NCBI GenBank assembly: GCA_023450745.1 | Contig: JAEXGR010000048.1 | Span: 27,782 to 91,781, forward strand | Reading direction: 5' to 3' | Source of the DNA: Synergistota bacterium | Lineage (GTDB): Bacteria; Synergistota; Synergistia; Synergistales; Synergistaceae | DNA: 64,000 nucleotides | Shown: positions 1 to 8,934 of the stretch, one piece after another | Numbering within the stretch: position 1 is the stretch's first letter | Layout: each line of letters begins with the position of its first letter | Program-made: the position numbers and the translations under genes | The notes under the pieces: generated by a model | Told to the model about the DNA's origin: nothing | Databases searched by the model: none | Seen by the model: the letters and a program-made list of their open reading frames with translations, nothing else

Positions 1-2
1 CG

Positions 3-866
3 CTTTCCCTCTTTCCTATCCTGAAAGAGATGGAGTGCGAACTGCTGGTGGCGGGTACCCCCGCCGAAGAGACCGACGGCGCCAAGGTGGAGATGTCCGC
101 TAAGGGGCTCTTTGATGGCTGCGACTTCGCAATGATGATTCACTCCTGCGGCGGTAAGAGTATGGTTGAATATCGGTCGCTTGCGATGGATGCGGTGGAA
201 TTTACCTTTACGGGGAAGACTTCGCACGCCGCCTCCGCTCCCTGGGAGGGGCGCAACGCGCTGAACGGCCTGCAACTCTTCTTTCACGCGGTGGATATGC
301 TCCGGCAGCATGTGAGGCCCGAGGTGCGCATGCACGGAATCGTCCATGACGGGGGCGCTGCCCCGAACATTGTGCCGGAACGCGCCGTGGGACGTTTTTA
401 CTTCCGTGCCCCAAAACGGGCCTACCTTGACGAGGTTATTACAAGAATCTATAACTGCGCGCGTGGCGCCGCACTCGCCACGGAGACCGAAGTGGCGTGG
501 CGCAATTTTGAGGCTAGTTTTATGGATATGCTTCCCAACGGCCCCGCGGAAGAGATGGCGAAGAGACACTTTGCCGAAATTGGTGTTGAGGTCGTGCCCT
601 GCGAGGGTTTTATGGGCTCCTCGGATATGGGCGACGTCTCCTACAGATGTCCTGCGTTGCAGCCGGAGTTGGACATCTCCGGCGAAAAAATTGAGGCCCA
701 CACCCGCGCCTTCGCCGGGGCGACGCAAAAACCGTTTGCGCATGAGGCGATGAAAAAGGGCGCGAAGATCATCGGACGCTGCCTGCTGGAAGTGATAACC
801 GACGAGAAGCTGCGCGGCAGGATGTGGAAAAGTTATAAAGAGGAGATTGAAGCCGCGAAAAGATAG
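3..866 (+). CDS. M20-family amidohydrolase/peptidase, 5'-truncated by window edge
   Basis: The frame is open from the first bases of the window, so the N-terminus lies upstream; the ATG at 30 is internal. The protein resembles M20D amidohydrolases (aminobenzoyl-glutamate or N-acyl-amino-acid hydrolases). It has a GTPAEE motif with the catalytic/metal glutamates, then a dimerisation-domain segment with KTSHAASAPWEG and a GGAAPNIVPE stretch, and a late SSDMGDVS motif. The family hydrolyses amide bonds of acylated amino acids or small peptides in the cytoplasm using two metals. Exact substrate cannot be read from the sequence. A hairpin terminator follows, so this gene ends a transcript. Confidence 0.85.
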   Translation, partial: LSLFPILKEMECELLVAGTPAEETDGAKVEMSAKGLFDGCDFAMMIHSCGGKSMVEYRSLAMDAVEFTFTGKTSHAASAPWEGRNALNGLQLFFHAVDMLRQHVRPEVRMHGIVHDGGAAPNIVPERAVGRFYFRAPKRAYLDEVITRIYNCARGAALATETEVAWRNFEASFMDMLPNGPAEEMAKRHFAEIGVEVVPCEGFMGSSDMGDVSYRCPALQPELDISGEKIEAHTRAFAGATQKPFAHEAMKKGAKIIGRCLLEVITDEKLRGRMWKSYKEEIEAAKR

Positions 867-905
867 CGAATCATGTAAACGCCGCCGCGGTGCCGGCGGG
901 AAATG

Positions 906-933
906 AACTGCCGGGGATTTCCGGCAGTTTTAA
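906..933 (+). terminator. Rho-independent terminator after the M20 gene
   Basis: A 9-bp perfect stem (AACTGCCGG / CCGGCAGTT) with a 6-nt loop is followed by a short T-run. It lies 40 bases after the stop codon. Confidence 0.7.
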
Positions 934-1075
934 TATTTGCGCCGCCGCGCGGCGTCATTTTTAGCGCTTGATAAGAAGCCTGACGCCGCCGGGCCGCGAT
1001 ATCAAAAACGGCTTTGCGCGTGGTAGAATTAGCGGTGGATTTGCAAGAAAGAATACCAAAGGGAGAGATAAGACG

Positions 1076-2188
1076 ATGCCGTCAAAGGTGTATTTTACGG
1101 ATATGAGGGCCACCCCGGAACTTAACCTGCTTCAGAAGCTTGCGAAGCTGACAAAAAGCGCCGGGATTGAACAGATCGACTTTAAAAAACAATTCACGGC
1201 GATCAAGATCCACCTCGGGGAACCCGGGAACATCGCCTACCTCCGCCCGAACTTTTCCAAAGTTGTGGCGGACATCGTTAAAGAGCTGGGAGGAAAACCA
1301 TTCCTGACGGACAGCAACACGCTTTACGTCGGACGCCGCAAGGACGCGCTCGAACATTTGGACGCCGCCTACGAGAACGGGTATAACCCCTTCTGCACAG
1401 GCTGCCAGGTAATAATCGCCGACGGCCTCAAGGGAGCGGACGAGGCGTATATTCCGGTGAAGGGCGGAGAGCATGTCAAAGAGGCGAAAATCGGCCGCGC
1501 CATCGCCGACGCCGATATCATCGTCTCACTCTCCCATTTTAAGGGACATGAGCTGACGGGCTTCGGCGGCGCGATCAAAAATCTGGGCATGGGCTCCGGC
1601 TCTCGCGCGGGTAAGATGGAGATGCACAGCGACGGCAAGCCGAGCGTGGATGAGGAAGTATGCATCGGCTGCGGCCGCTGCGCGAGAAACTGCGCGCAGA
1701 AAGCGATTTCGATCAGGGACGGCAAAGCCTGTATCGACCACGGCAAGTGCGTGGGCTGCGGCCGCTGCATAGCCGCCTGTCCCTTCGACGCCGTGCAGCC
1801 CGACTGGGAGGGCTCGAACACCGTTCTTTGCCAGAAAATGGCCGAATACGCGAAAGCGGTCGTCGACGGCAAACCAAGCTTTCATATCTCCCTCGTCATA
1901 GACGTCTCGCCATTCTGCGACTGCCACGCGGAAAACGACGCCGCCGTCACGCCGGATATCGGCTTCTTCGCCTCCTTCGACCCCGTAGCGCTCGATCAGG
2001 CCTGCGCCGACGCGGTGCTCGGAGCGCCAGCCATCTCCGGCACATATCTGGCAGATAAGCTGCACGAAAACGGCGCCGACGCCGACCATTTTCACGCCAT
2101 GCACCCCGATACAAAATGGCAGGCGACATTGGCTCACGCCGAAAAGCTGGGCATGGGCACGCGCGAATATGAATTAGTGGAGATTTAA
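1076..2188 (+). CDS. DUF362-domain protein with two 4Fe-4S ferredoxin motifs
   Basis: A 370-aa protein starting at the ATG preceded by GGGAGAGA; an upstream in-frame ATG at 968 lacks such a site. The DUF362 core (IKIHLGEPGN near the N-terminus, then a segment ending GFGGAIKNLGMGS) surrounds an inserted bacterial-ferredoxin domain with two clusters (CIGCGRCARNC and CVGCGRCIAAC) at about residues 197-240. The core continues after it with CDCH and FFASFDPVALDQA. Such proteins are common in anaerobes and presumably carry out electron transfer, but the partner and reaction are not established. It stands alone in its transcript. Confidence 0.85.
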   Translation: MPSKVYFTDMRATPELNLLQKLAKLTKSAGIEQIDFKKQFTAIKIHLGEPGNIAYLRPNFSKVVADIVKELGGKPFLTDSNTLYVGRRKDALEHLDAAYENGYNPFCTGCQVIIADGLKGADEAYIPVKGGEHVKEAKIGRAIADADIIVSLSHFKGHELTGFGGAIKNLGMGSGSRAGKMEMHSDGKPSVDEEVCIGCGRCARNCAQKAISIRDGKACIDHGKCVGCGRCIAACPFDAVQPDWEGSNTVLCQKMAEYAKAVVDGKPSFHISLVIDVSPFCDCHAENDAAVTPDIGFFASFDPVALDQACADAVLGAPAISGTYLADKLHENGADADHFHAMHPDTKWQATLAHAEKLGMGTREYELVEI

Positions 2189-2299
2189 GTACTATATAGT
2201 TTCTATATGACGCCGGCCGTCTTAAACGAATGGCGCTGACAAGAAAAACGGGCCCTCTAAATTGAACTTGTATCGATTATATGGCTCGTTATTTTTATC

Positions 2300-3334
2300 T
2301 TACTTACCGCTTTTTGTAAGCGGCTGCCGGTAGCGCGATATTGTCAGCTTGAGGACTTCTTTGCCAAGCAGCGAGACAAAGACCAGGCGAATGAAGAAGA
2401 ATTGGAAAAAATTCAGTTCTTCGAAACCGAAGAATGTCAGGATCGCCCAGAAGACCGCGGTGCATGAGAAGGTGATGGGCAGCATAAGGGCGAACGCGAA
2501 TTTTAACGGCGAATACGGCAGCCGCGCCGTCCATGATTTACTTTCCGCCGCGACGGGGAGTTCCCCGGTTTCCCGCAGATCCTTGATCTTTTTCGCGATC
2601 GGCAGCGCCATCCTCAGCGTTACGATAATGCCCAGTATGACGCCGGAGATGACTATCGCGCCGCGCGCGGTCGGCATGATGACTACCTCGTGTCCGCGAA
2701 TGACCGTGCCGCCCAGCAACAGGCCGATGATCATATTGAAGCCGAAGTCGTCCACCGCGCTGTTGTATATTTCCTTTACCGCCGATATGCGGCGCAGAGG
2801 GTTCTTGACCTCTTCCGCCCCGCTTCGTTTCGCGGAGGAAGGCGGCGCGCACTCCGGCTGTACGTAGCGGAGAATGGCCCATTCCAGGATAAGCGCCGAG
2901 AGCAGACAGGAATATAGCGCTTTCCAGACCGCGAAACGTTCAAACGTGAACGAAGATATCTCATAAAACCAGATCACAAGGAGGTTGAACGCGGGGGTCA
3001 GCAGGGCGAAGACGGCCCCGAAGACAACGGCTAGAGCCAGGGGGTTTTGTGGCAGCCGCGACATTTGCCTGACTATAGGCGCTTCGGAGGGAAAGCTGCC
3101 GGCGTCGCGCATCTTTTTTAGTCTCCGCTCTACGATAAAGACGTTGATGAATGAGGTCGTCACCCCGGCAAAGGCGGCGTCCGTGAGAATCGTCCTTATC
3201 GTAATCGGCCGGCCCCACTGGAAAATAAAGACGGCCAGCGCGTTGACCGCTACGGTAAAGAGAATTACCCGCGCGTTGTTCAAGTATGGCAGAGCGGGCT
3301 TAAGCTCTCCCTCTTTGACGGAAAAGCCGTTCAT
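2300..3334 (-). CDS. Polytopic membrane protein of unknown function
   Basis: A 344-aa protein with about six hydrophobic segments in two clusters: roughly residues 22-80, 105-150, 205-245 and 285-330. Charged loops separate them. I chose the ATG at 3334 because it forms an ATGA overlap with the stop of a 32-aa ORF just upstream and has GGGAG about 8 nt before it. No catalytic motif or known transporter signature was recognised. It is convergent with the DUF362 gene. Confidence 0.7.
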   Translation of the reverse strand: MNGFSVKEGELKPALPYLNNARVILFTVAVNALAVFIFQWGRPITIRTILTDAAFAGVTTSFINVFIVERRLKKMRDAGSFPSEAPIVRQMSRLPQNPLALAVVFGAVFALLTPAFNLLVIWFYEISSFTFERFAVWKALYSCLLSALILEWAILRYVQPECAPPSSAKRSGAEEVKNPLRRISAVKEIYNSAVDDFGFNMIIGLLLGGTVIRGHEVVIMPTARGAIVISGVILGIIVTLRMALPIAKKIKDLRETGELPVAAESKSWTARLPYSPLKFAFALMLPITFSCTAVFWAILTFFGFEELNFFQFFFIRLVFVSLLGKEVLKLTISRYRQPLTKSGK

Positions 3335-3429
3335 CTTGCTTTCTCCCGCGCCGCGTCGTGCCAAGCCCAGCGGTCGCCGGCCGTTTTGGCGATACAGGAT
3401 GTTTCATTTTTAAACGGTTCTTTTTCCAT
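3331..3429 (-). CDS. 32-aa small ORF translationally coupled to the membrane protein
   Basis: This short ORF begins MEKEPFKNET and ends DAAREKAR. It has a very strong ribosome site (AAGGAGGG, about 6 nt before ATG), and its stop overlaps the next start as ATGA. It is hydrophilic, with one Cys and two Trp, and resembles no family I know. It could be a genuine microprotein or just a translational leader for the downstream gene. The strong SD and exact coupling are visible; function is unknown. Confidence 0.5.
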   Translation of the reverse strand: MEKEPFKNETSCIAKTAGDRWAWHDAAREKAR

Positions 3430-3660
3430 CAAAATTCCCTCCTTGATAAGTTTGTGACAACGGGCTTGTTCCGGGATTTTTTTATATCTGTATAAGTATA
3501 AGGTATATGAAATAACCGCGCTATAGCCCATAGCGGCGCAAAAGAGGCAGGTCCTGCGCGGCGGCAAAAGCTTTATCTAATATATGGGGATGATTTGCCG
3601 CCGCGCGCTTAAGCGCATATAATTTTATCCATCGGACGGCTGAGGAACGGAGGTTCACGG

Positions 3661-4845
3661 ATGGAATATATCACCACGCGGCAAGCCGCGGAAGCGTGGG
3701 GAATTCAGAAACGCGCCGTGCAGAAATACTGTCGTGCCGGGCGCATCTCGGGAGCCGCTAAGGTTTCCGGCGTGTGGATGGTGCCCAGCGGCGCGCAAAG
3801 GCCGGCCCCTGAGTTCAAAGAAGGTCTGCCAACAAACCCGGCGCCGCGCGGCGGCGTCCTGCTGATGACCGGCATCTACCGCGTTCCCGGCAGCGGCGGC
3901 GTGTTGGCGGAATATTACCGCAGGAACGACCCCGGTACCGGCGCGGTCATGGAAATGAATCTGGCCTATTTCCGCGGCGAACACGAAAAGTCCGCGGCGA
4001 TGGCGCGGAAACTGTTGTCTTCCAAATGCGGCATGGATACGCGCCTTAACTGCTGCCACTTCGTCTCCATGGACGCGATGTACAACGGGGATACCAAGAC
4101 GTGGCGCGAGGCGCGCGGCATCCTGCTGCGTACCAAATACGAAAGCGCGCAGGAATATGCGCTCTACGAATTTAACGTATCCATCATGGACTGCAACATT
4201 TTTGACAAAAACAGCTTCCCCGCCTGGTTCACCGTAGGGCGCTTCGAGAGGCTGCCCTTGGAGGCCCACCCTTTGGCCCGCTTTATCTACCTTAAATGGC
4301 TTTATATGAACGGGGATGTCAGAGGACTCGCCGCCGCGGCGGGGCCGCTGATATCGCAATCGCATGTGGAAGGCGCGCTGCTTTCGGAGATCTATCTGCG
4401 TATCATCGCCGCCGCGGGGTATCAGCTTGCGGGCGGGTACGCCCAGGCAGAGGAGCATATAAAAAAAGCTCTGGAACTGGCGCTGCCCGACGGGCTTTAT
4501 TCTCCCTTCGCCGAATACCGGCGCCAGCTCGGCACGCAGCTTGACAAGATCGTCAGGGAAAGCGACCCATTCGCGCTGCGTGAAATAATCAGGCTCAATC
4601 ATCAAATACAGGCCGGCTGGACAAAGCTCTACAATTCCATTTACAACAAAAACATCACCAACGAGCTGACTCTTCGCGAATACGAGACGGCAAAATACGT
4701 CTGCCTCGGCATGGCGAACGCCGAGATAGCCTCCCGCATGGGAATTTCCGTAAACGCCGTGAAGCTCTACCTGCACGCTATATATGAAAAGCTCGGCGTC
4801 AGCGGGCGCACGAAGATCGCGCCATTTATTTGGGAAGAGCCCTGA
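3661..4845 (+). CDS. LuxR-type transcriptional regulator with an N-terminal excisionase-like HTH
   Basis: A 394-aa protein. Residues about 4-45 (TTRQAAEAWGIQKRAVQKYC) look like an excisionase/MerR-like DNA-binding helix-turn-helix. The central 280 residues are helical and TPR-like. Residues about 338-392 (LTLREYETAKYVCLGMANAE onward, ending KLYLHAIYEKLGV) form a LuxR/GerE HTH. The start has GGAGG nearby. It lies 147 bp upstream of the co-oriented SDR and ADC-like pair and may control them; that is inferred from position only. Two DNA-binding domains in one chain are unusual but seen in anaerobe regulators. Confidence 0.8.
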   Translation: MEYITTRQAAEAWGIQKRAVQKYCRAGRISGAAKVSGVWMVPSGAQRPAPEFKEGLPTNPAPRGGVLLMTGIYRVPGSGGVLAEYYRRNDPGTGAVMEMNLAYFRGEHEKSAAMARKLLSSKCGMDTRLNCCHFVSMDAMYNGDTKTWREARGILLRTKYESAQEYALYEFNVSIMDCNIFDKNSFPAWFTVGRFERLPLEAHPLARFIYLKWLYMNGDVRGLAAAAGPLISQSHVEGALLSEIYLRIIAAAGYQLAGGYAQAEEHIKKALELALPDGLYSPFAEYRRQLGTQLDKIVRESDPFALREIIRLNHQIQAGWTKLYNSIYNKNITNELTLREYETAKYVCLGMANAEIASRMGISVNAVKLYLHAIYEKLGVSGRTKIAPFIWEEP

Positions 4846-4992
4846 TTACCTGAAAAAAGGAAATTTCGGGTATACCGACTCTGTATCGTTTGTGGCTATA
4901 CTTTAAACAGAAGTAAGCGGCGTTTAAAGAGAAAAAGATATCCTGAGCGAGACGAAATAATCACGTACCTCCAGGAAAGGCAGGCGCAGAAC

Positions 4993-5892
4993 ATGAACGA
5001 ATATTTTAAGGATAAGGTTGCGGTGGTGACGGGAGCCGCCTCGGGCTTCGGCCTTGGCATCTCGCAGCGGCTTTTGAAATACGGCGCGAAGGCGGTGTGG
5101 ATGTCGGATTTCAATGAATTCACACTGACCCGCGAGGCGGCCAGGCTGCAAGAAGAATACCCCGGCCGCGTGAAGACGGCGGTAGTCAACGCGATGAATC
5201 GGGAGGAAATCGAAGGGCTGATAGAGAGAGCCGCCAGCGAAGACGGAAGCCTCGACCTTCTCTTCAACAACGCCGGCAGGCCGATGACCAAGCCCTCTGA
5301 GGATTTGACGGCGGAAGAGTTTGAGAGCCTTGTGCGGCTCAACTATCTTGGCGTCGCTTACGGCACGCTGGCCGCGCTCAAGATCATGCTGAAACAGGGA
5401 AGCGGGCATATCGTCAATACGGCCTCCTGCGGCGGCCTCGTTCCCGGGCCGTTTCAGGCGGCTTACGCCTCGACAAAGGCGGCGGTGATCACGATGACGC
5501 GCTGTCTGGCCTACGAGTACGCCGGCACGGGGCTGCACTTTACGCAGTTCTCGCCGATGAACGTCGCCACAAACATCTTCGGCGCGCAAGAGGCGGAAAG
5601 GCTGCGCAAAGAGGGAAAGAGCGAAGAGGAGATAGACCGCGTCCTCGCGGCCTACAAAGCGCTCAAAGCGCCCGCGGGCACGATGTCGCTGGAGGACGCG
5701 CTGGACGAGGTTTTTGCCGGCATAGAGGAGCTGCGGACGGATATAATCTTCGGACAGGACGGAAGAGATGTATACAAGCTCTACTGCACCGACCGCCCGG
5801 CCTTCGACGCCCTGGCCCTTGAGATCAGCGCGAAGCGCAAAGCGTTCTACGCCGCGGTAAAACGAGGCGAGGACGTAGTTTTTCCAGGATAG
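4993..5892 (+). CDS. Short-chain dehydrogenase/reductase (SDR)
   Basis: A 299-aa classical SDR. The Rossmann glycine motif TGAASGFGLG is at about residues 13-22, NNAG follows in the middle, and the active site shows a Ser (NTASCGG) followed by YASTK. It is an NAD(P)-dependent oxidoreductase of alcohols/ketones. The following acetoacetate-decarboxylase-like gene lies 21 bp downstream in the same direction, which suggests a two-gene operon acting on a keto-acid or its product. Substrate unknown. Confidence 0.88.
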   Translation: MNEYFKDKVAVVTGAASGFGLGISQRLLKYGAKAVWMSDFNEFTLTREAARLQEEYPGRVKTAVVNAMNREEIEGLIERAASEDGSLDLLFNNAGRPMTKPSEDLTAEEFESLVRLNYLGVAYGTLAALKIMLKQGSGHIVNTASCGGLVPGPFQAAYASTKAAVITMTRCLAYEYAGTGLHFTQFSPMNVATNIFGAQEAERLRKEGKSEEEIDRVLAAYKALKAPAGTMSLEDALDEVFAGIEELRTDIIFGQDGRDVYKLYCTDRPAFDALALEISAKRKAFYAAVKRGEDVVFPG

Positions 5893-5913
5893 AGCGAAAA
5901 GGAGGAAGCCGCG

Positions 5914-6717
5914 ATGAGAGGCAAATTCAACTTCAACGAAGACTATACCTATCGTATGCCGGTTCACTTTAAGGGCTGGCCCTTCAACAACGAAAACCGC
6001 GTCGTCTTCAGCGACGTATCGATGTTTCAAGTGGAACAGAAGACGGAGCTGGAGGAGCTGGCAAACCTTGTGCCGTCGGAGTTTGAACTGCTCGCCCCGT
6101 CTTTATTGTGGAGCTACGCCAACTGCCGCGGCGTGGACTTTATGGCCAACGGCGAATACAGGATATTTCAGGCCAGCGTGCCGGTGAAATACGCCGAAAA
6201 GGGCAAAGAAATAAACGGCGTCTACCCTCTAGTCATATTCGAAGACGACCCCGTGCCGATTCTCGGCGGACGCGAGGAGGATGGAATGCCAAAGGTCTTC
6301 TGCTGCATCTCCACCGACCGTCACTATGAAAACCACTGGTTCGCAAGCGCCGCGCTCTACTGCGAGACGATGGCGAAGTTTGATTTTCATGAGAGCGGCG
6401 AAGCCGCGGGCGAGGAACTTGCCGCCGTTCAAAGTTCCCCGCTTGTAAATAACTTCGGCTACCGCTACATTCCTCATGTCGAGGGAGGGGGCGCGTCAAC
6501 CCGCGGCCCGATCCTCTATCCGCAGGAGGTCCGCCCGGAGCGCCTGTGGCACGGAGAAGGAAGCGTGCGGGTCATCGTCCCCGACGCGTGGTATAAAAAT
6601 CCCTTTATGTATCACATCCTGGCCGGCCTCGCGAAGCTGCCTGACTTGGGCTTTGCAAACGCGGTGCGCATGAAGGGAAGCCTGCGCCTCTGCGTGGCGG
6701 ACTCCAAGGAGCTGTAA
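5914..6717 (+). CDS. Acetoacetate decarboxylase-like protein
   Basis: A 267-aa protein. It matches the acetoacetate decarboxylase family best through VIFEDDPVPILGGREEDGMP followed by K127, the position of the Schiff-base lysine. The classical enzyme has two adjacent lysines (Lys115-Lys116); here the second is Val128, so the pKa-perturbing neighbour is missing. The protein may be a decarboxylase with altered chemistry or one of the ADC-like hydratase/aldolase relatives. It follows the SDR with an AAGGAGGA ribosome site and is followed by a strong terminator. Confidence 0.7.
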   Translation: MRGKFNFNEDYTYRMPVHFKGWPFNNENRVVFSDVSMFQVEQKTELEELANLVPSEFELLAPSLLWSYANCRGVDFMANGEYRIFQASVPVKYAEKGKEINGVYPLVIFEDDPVPILGGREEDGMPKVFCCISTDRHYENHWFASAALYCETMAKFDFHESGEAAGEELAAVQSSPLVNNFGYRYIPHVEGGGASTRGPILYPQEVRPERLWHGEGSVRVIVPDAWYKNPFMYHILAGLAKLPDLGFANAVRMKGSLRLCVADSKEL

Positions 6718-6761
6718 AGAGGGCCAAAGAGCGGCGACTTTGATCGGCAAAATAAATAAAG

Positions 6762-6797
6762 CGCCTCCGTGACAGCGTCAAAAACGGAGGCGTTTGT
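6762..6797 (+). terminator. Terminator of the SDR/ADC-like operon
   Basis: CGCCTCCGT pairs with ACGGAGGCG across a 13-nt loop, followed by a T-rich stretch. A diverged copy of the same roughly 50-bp segment occurs at about 7410-7465. Confidence 0.75.
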
Positions 6798-6799
6798 TG

Positions 6800-7155
6800 T
6801 GATGATAAACTAACCGCAAAACCATTTGGCCAAATAGGCAAGAATTTCTTCTGAATCGCTCACATACTTCATAATCTACAATTCTTGTCACCCTCTGCGG
6901 AGGCGACATTGTCTGCGAAGAAGCGCCCTCCCCTATCAGCTCTGTACCAAGGTGAAGAACGAAATAAACTTGGAAGTGATGGCAGCGGTAACCACGGTAG
7001 TGGCCTCCTATTACGGCCTCGTCGGCGAAACTGCCAAGCGGTGCGGAATGAAGAGTGCAGGCTAGCTTAACGTCATATTCCCTGATCATTTCACGCAACT
7101 TTTTGTTGCCTTCTTCGCCTAAAGGGCTTTTCTCTCCATTGTAAAAACCTCCTGC
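6800..7155 (-). pseudogene. Remnant of an IS256-family transposase 5' end
   Basis: On the minus strand a TATAAT-like box (about 7165) and AGGAGG precede the ATG at about 7143. The frame reads MERKA and stops after six codons. Shifted by one base it continues as LGEEGNKKLREMIREYDVK, the characteristic N-terminus of IS256-type transposases. Downstream the similarity ends and the frame runs into unrelated sequence. This looks like a broken insertion sequence left between the GC-rich flank and the AT-rich island. I could not see both terminal repeats. Family assignment rests on this short motif. Confidence 0.5.
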
Positions 7156-7409
7156 TGGTCAGTGTATTATACCGACCTTGAGGAGGCTTGCACATTTTTA
7201 TATGCATTACTAAGTTTTCCTTTTATAAATGTTCACTACGACCTTCCAATTCCATGTGAAGGCGAAAAATGCCTCCGACAGGTATCCCCGGTTGTTCAAA
7301 GTTCTCATTTAAAAAGTTTGGTTTGTTGGTTCTGAACGTGTAATACTGTGTTACGATAACTATTTTATGCACCAAAGGTTAGCTGGTCTTGAAAAATGTC
7401 AAAACAGCA

Positions 7410-7465
7410 AATAAAAAAGCGCCTCCATGTCGGCATCAAAAACGGCGGCACTTTGTTCGTGTGAT
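7410..7465 (-). terminator. Hairpin after the FAD-oxidase gene, related to the one at 6762
   Basis: Read on the minus strand, an imperfect GC stem (TGCCGCCGT with ATGGAGGCG) is followed by CTTTTTTATTT, a plausible terminator for the etfBA/FAD-oxidase operon. The segment is a diverged copy of 6750-6800, sharing GCGCCTCC and TCAAAAACGG. Confidence 0.5.
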
Positions 7466-7492
7466 ACGAAGCACTATCCACTTAAGTTATTG

Positions 7493-8932
7493 CTATCTCT
7501 CCCAAGAAACAATTTTCCCTGGATTTAAAATATTATTAGGGTCAAAAGCCAACTTTATTCTGCGAATTAATTCAATTTGAGCTTCGTCGATAAACGCAGA
7601 TACATATTTTATGCGCTTTAAACCAACTCCATGTTCACCTGTGAGTGTCCCTCCAAGAATTTTAACATTTTTATACATATCAAGCCTTGCGTTTTCAATA
7701 ATGTTTCTCCAATTTTTGTTTTCATTTTCTAAATAAAGAGTCACATGCATATTACCATCGCCGAGATGACCGTATGCAGCATATTTTACATTATACTTTT
7801 GAGCAATATTTTCCAGCTCGCCCATAAACTCAGCTACTTTACTTGAGGGAATCACAATATCTTCGTTAGCTAACTGAATAGGCGTATAGGCCCAGACAGC
7901 TTCTGCTATGCTTTTGCGTCCTTTCCATAGTTTATCCTTGGTATTTCTGTTATCCGCAACAAATACCTCAAGTGCCCCACAATTCATGCAGATATCCCCT
8001 ATTTTTTCTATTTCATCGGCTAAGTGGTCTTTGTTGTTGCCCTCGTATTGAAGTATTAAAAAAGCTTCAGCTTTCATAGAATACGGAATCGTCATCTGTA
8101 AATAACCCTCAGTAAGAGTTACCGAACATTTATCCATGTATTCTATTGAGCTGGGCAAACATTTTCCATCAGTCATAATTGTAGGAACTGCATTTATAGC
8201 AGTTTGGACGTCAGGAAATGGAATTAACAGATCTACTACAAAAGAAGGGTTGGGCAATAGTCTTAGTATTATTTTGGTAACAATTCCCAAGGTTCCTTCT
8301 GACCCAACTAAAAGGTGGACAAAATCGTACCCTGTCACATCTTTGCGCCTTTTACCTCCAAACCATGTAATTGATCCATCAGGTAGAACGACTTCTAAGC
8401 CAAGCACGTGGCTGCCGGTGGGACCGTATTTTACTACCTTATTTCCTCCCGCATTCTCTGCAACGTTTCCTCCAATGAAAGAAGCGTCACCGCTGCAAGG
8501 ATCGCCGGCATAGAGTAGATTATGTTCGGTCGCCGTTCTATTTATATCTGCTGTTATTACGCCTGGTTCGACGGTTATCGTAAGGTTGTCCTGATCAAAT
8601 TCTAGAATTTTATTCATTCGTTCTAACGATAGTTCAATTCCGCGATAGGCCGGAACTGCGCCGCCCGAAAGACCTGTGCCAGCGCCTCTTGGGGTGATGG
8701 GAATACGATGAGAGTTTGCGTATTTCATAAGCTGTGATATTTGCTGTGCGTTTTCAGCAAAACACACCACGTCGGCGCAATATTTTTTGTCCCATAGATG
8801 AGAGGCGACTTCATCTTTAGAATAACTTTCCACTTTTTCCTGATCTGAAGCTACGCCGGATTTGCCAAATATTTCGTACAAATCTTTAAGTGTTTCTGAC
8901 GTTATCGGATTATAGTCAAAATTAGCTTTCAT
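7493..8932 (-). CDS. FAD-linked 2-hydroxyacid dehydrogenase (GlcD/LctD-like)
   Basis: A 479-aa FAD-binding PCMH-type oxidase. Visible signatures are PRGAGTGLSGGAVP (FAD pyrophosphate site), EPGV, GGNVAENAGGNKVVKYG, LVGSEGTLGI and the C-terminal GHLGDGNMH and GEHGVGLKR. This family oxidises D-lactate, glycolate or related 2-hydroxyacids. It is the last gene of an etfB-etfA-oxidase operon, the order of the electron-bifurcating lactate dehydrogenase lctBCD of Acetobacterium, with only 2 bp to etfA. It likely couples hydroxyacid oxidation to NAD through the flavoprotein, with ferredoxin driving the step. Substrate is inferred only at class level. Confidence 0.9.
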   Translation of the reverse strand: MKANFDYNPITSETLKDLYEIFGKSGVASDQEKVESYSKDEVASHLWDKKYCADVVCFAENAQQISQLMKYANSHRIPITPRGAGTGLSGGAVPAYRGIELSLERMNKILEFDQDNLTITVEPGVITADINRTATEHNLLYAGDPCSGDASFIGGNVAENAGGNKVVKYGPTGSHVLGLEVVLPDGSITWFGGKRRKDVTGYDFVHLLVGSEGTLGIVTKIILRLLPNPSFVVDLLIPFPDVQTAINAVPTIMTDGKCLPSSIEYMDKCSVTLTEGYLQMTIPYSMKAEAFLILQYEGNNKDHLADEIEKIGDICMNCGALEVFVADNRNTKDKLWKGRKSIAEAVWAYTPIQLANEDIVIPSSKVAEFMGELENIAQKYNVKYAAYGHLGDGNMHVTLYLENENKNWRNIIENARLDMYKNVKILGGTLTGEHGVGLKRIKYVSAFIDEAQIELIRRIKLAFDPNNILNPGKIVSWER

Positions 8933-8934
8933 TA

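Noticed and set aside
968..1075. Upstream in-frame ATG extending the DUF362 protein by 36 residues
   Set aside because: No ribosome site there, and the extension is basic and unlike the family; ATG 1076 has GGGAGAGA.
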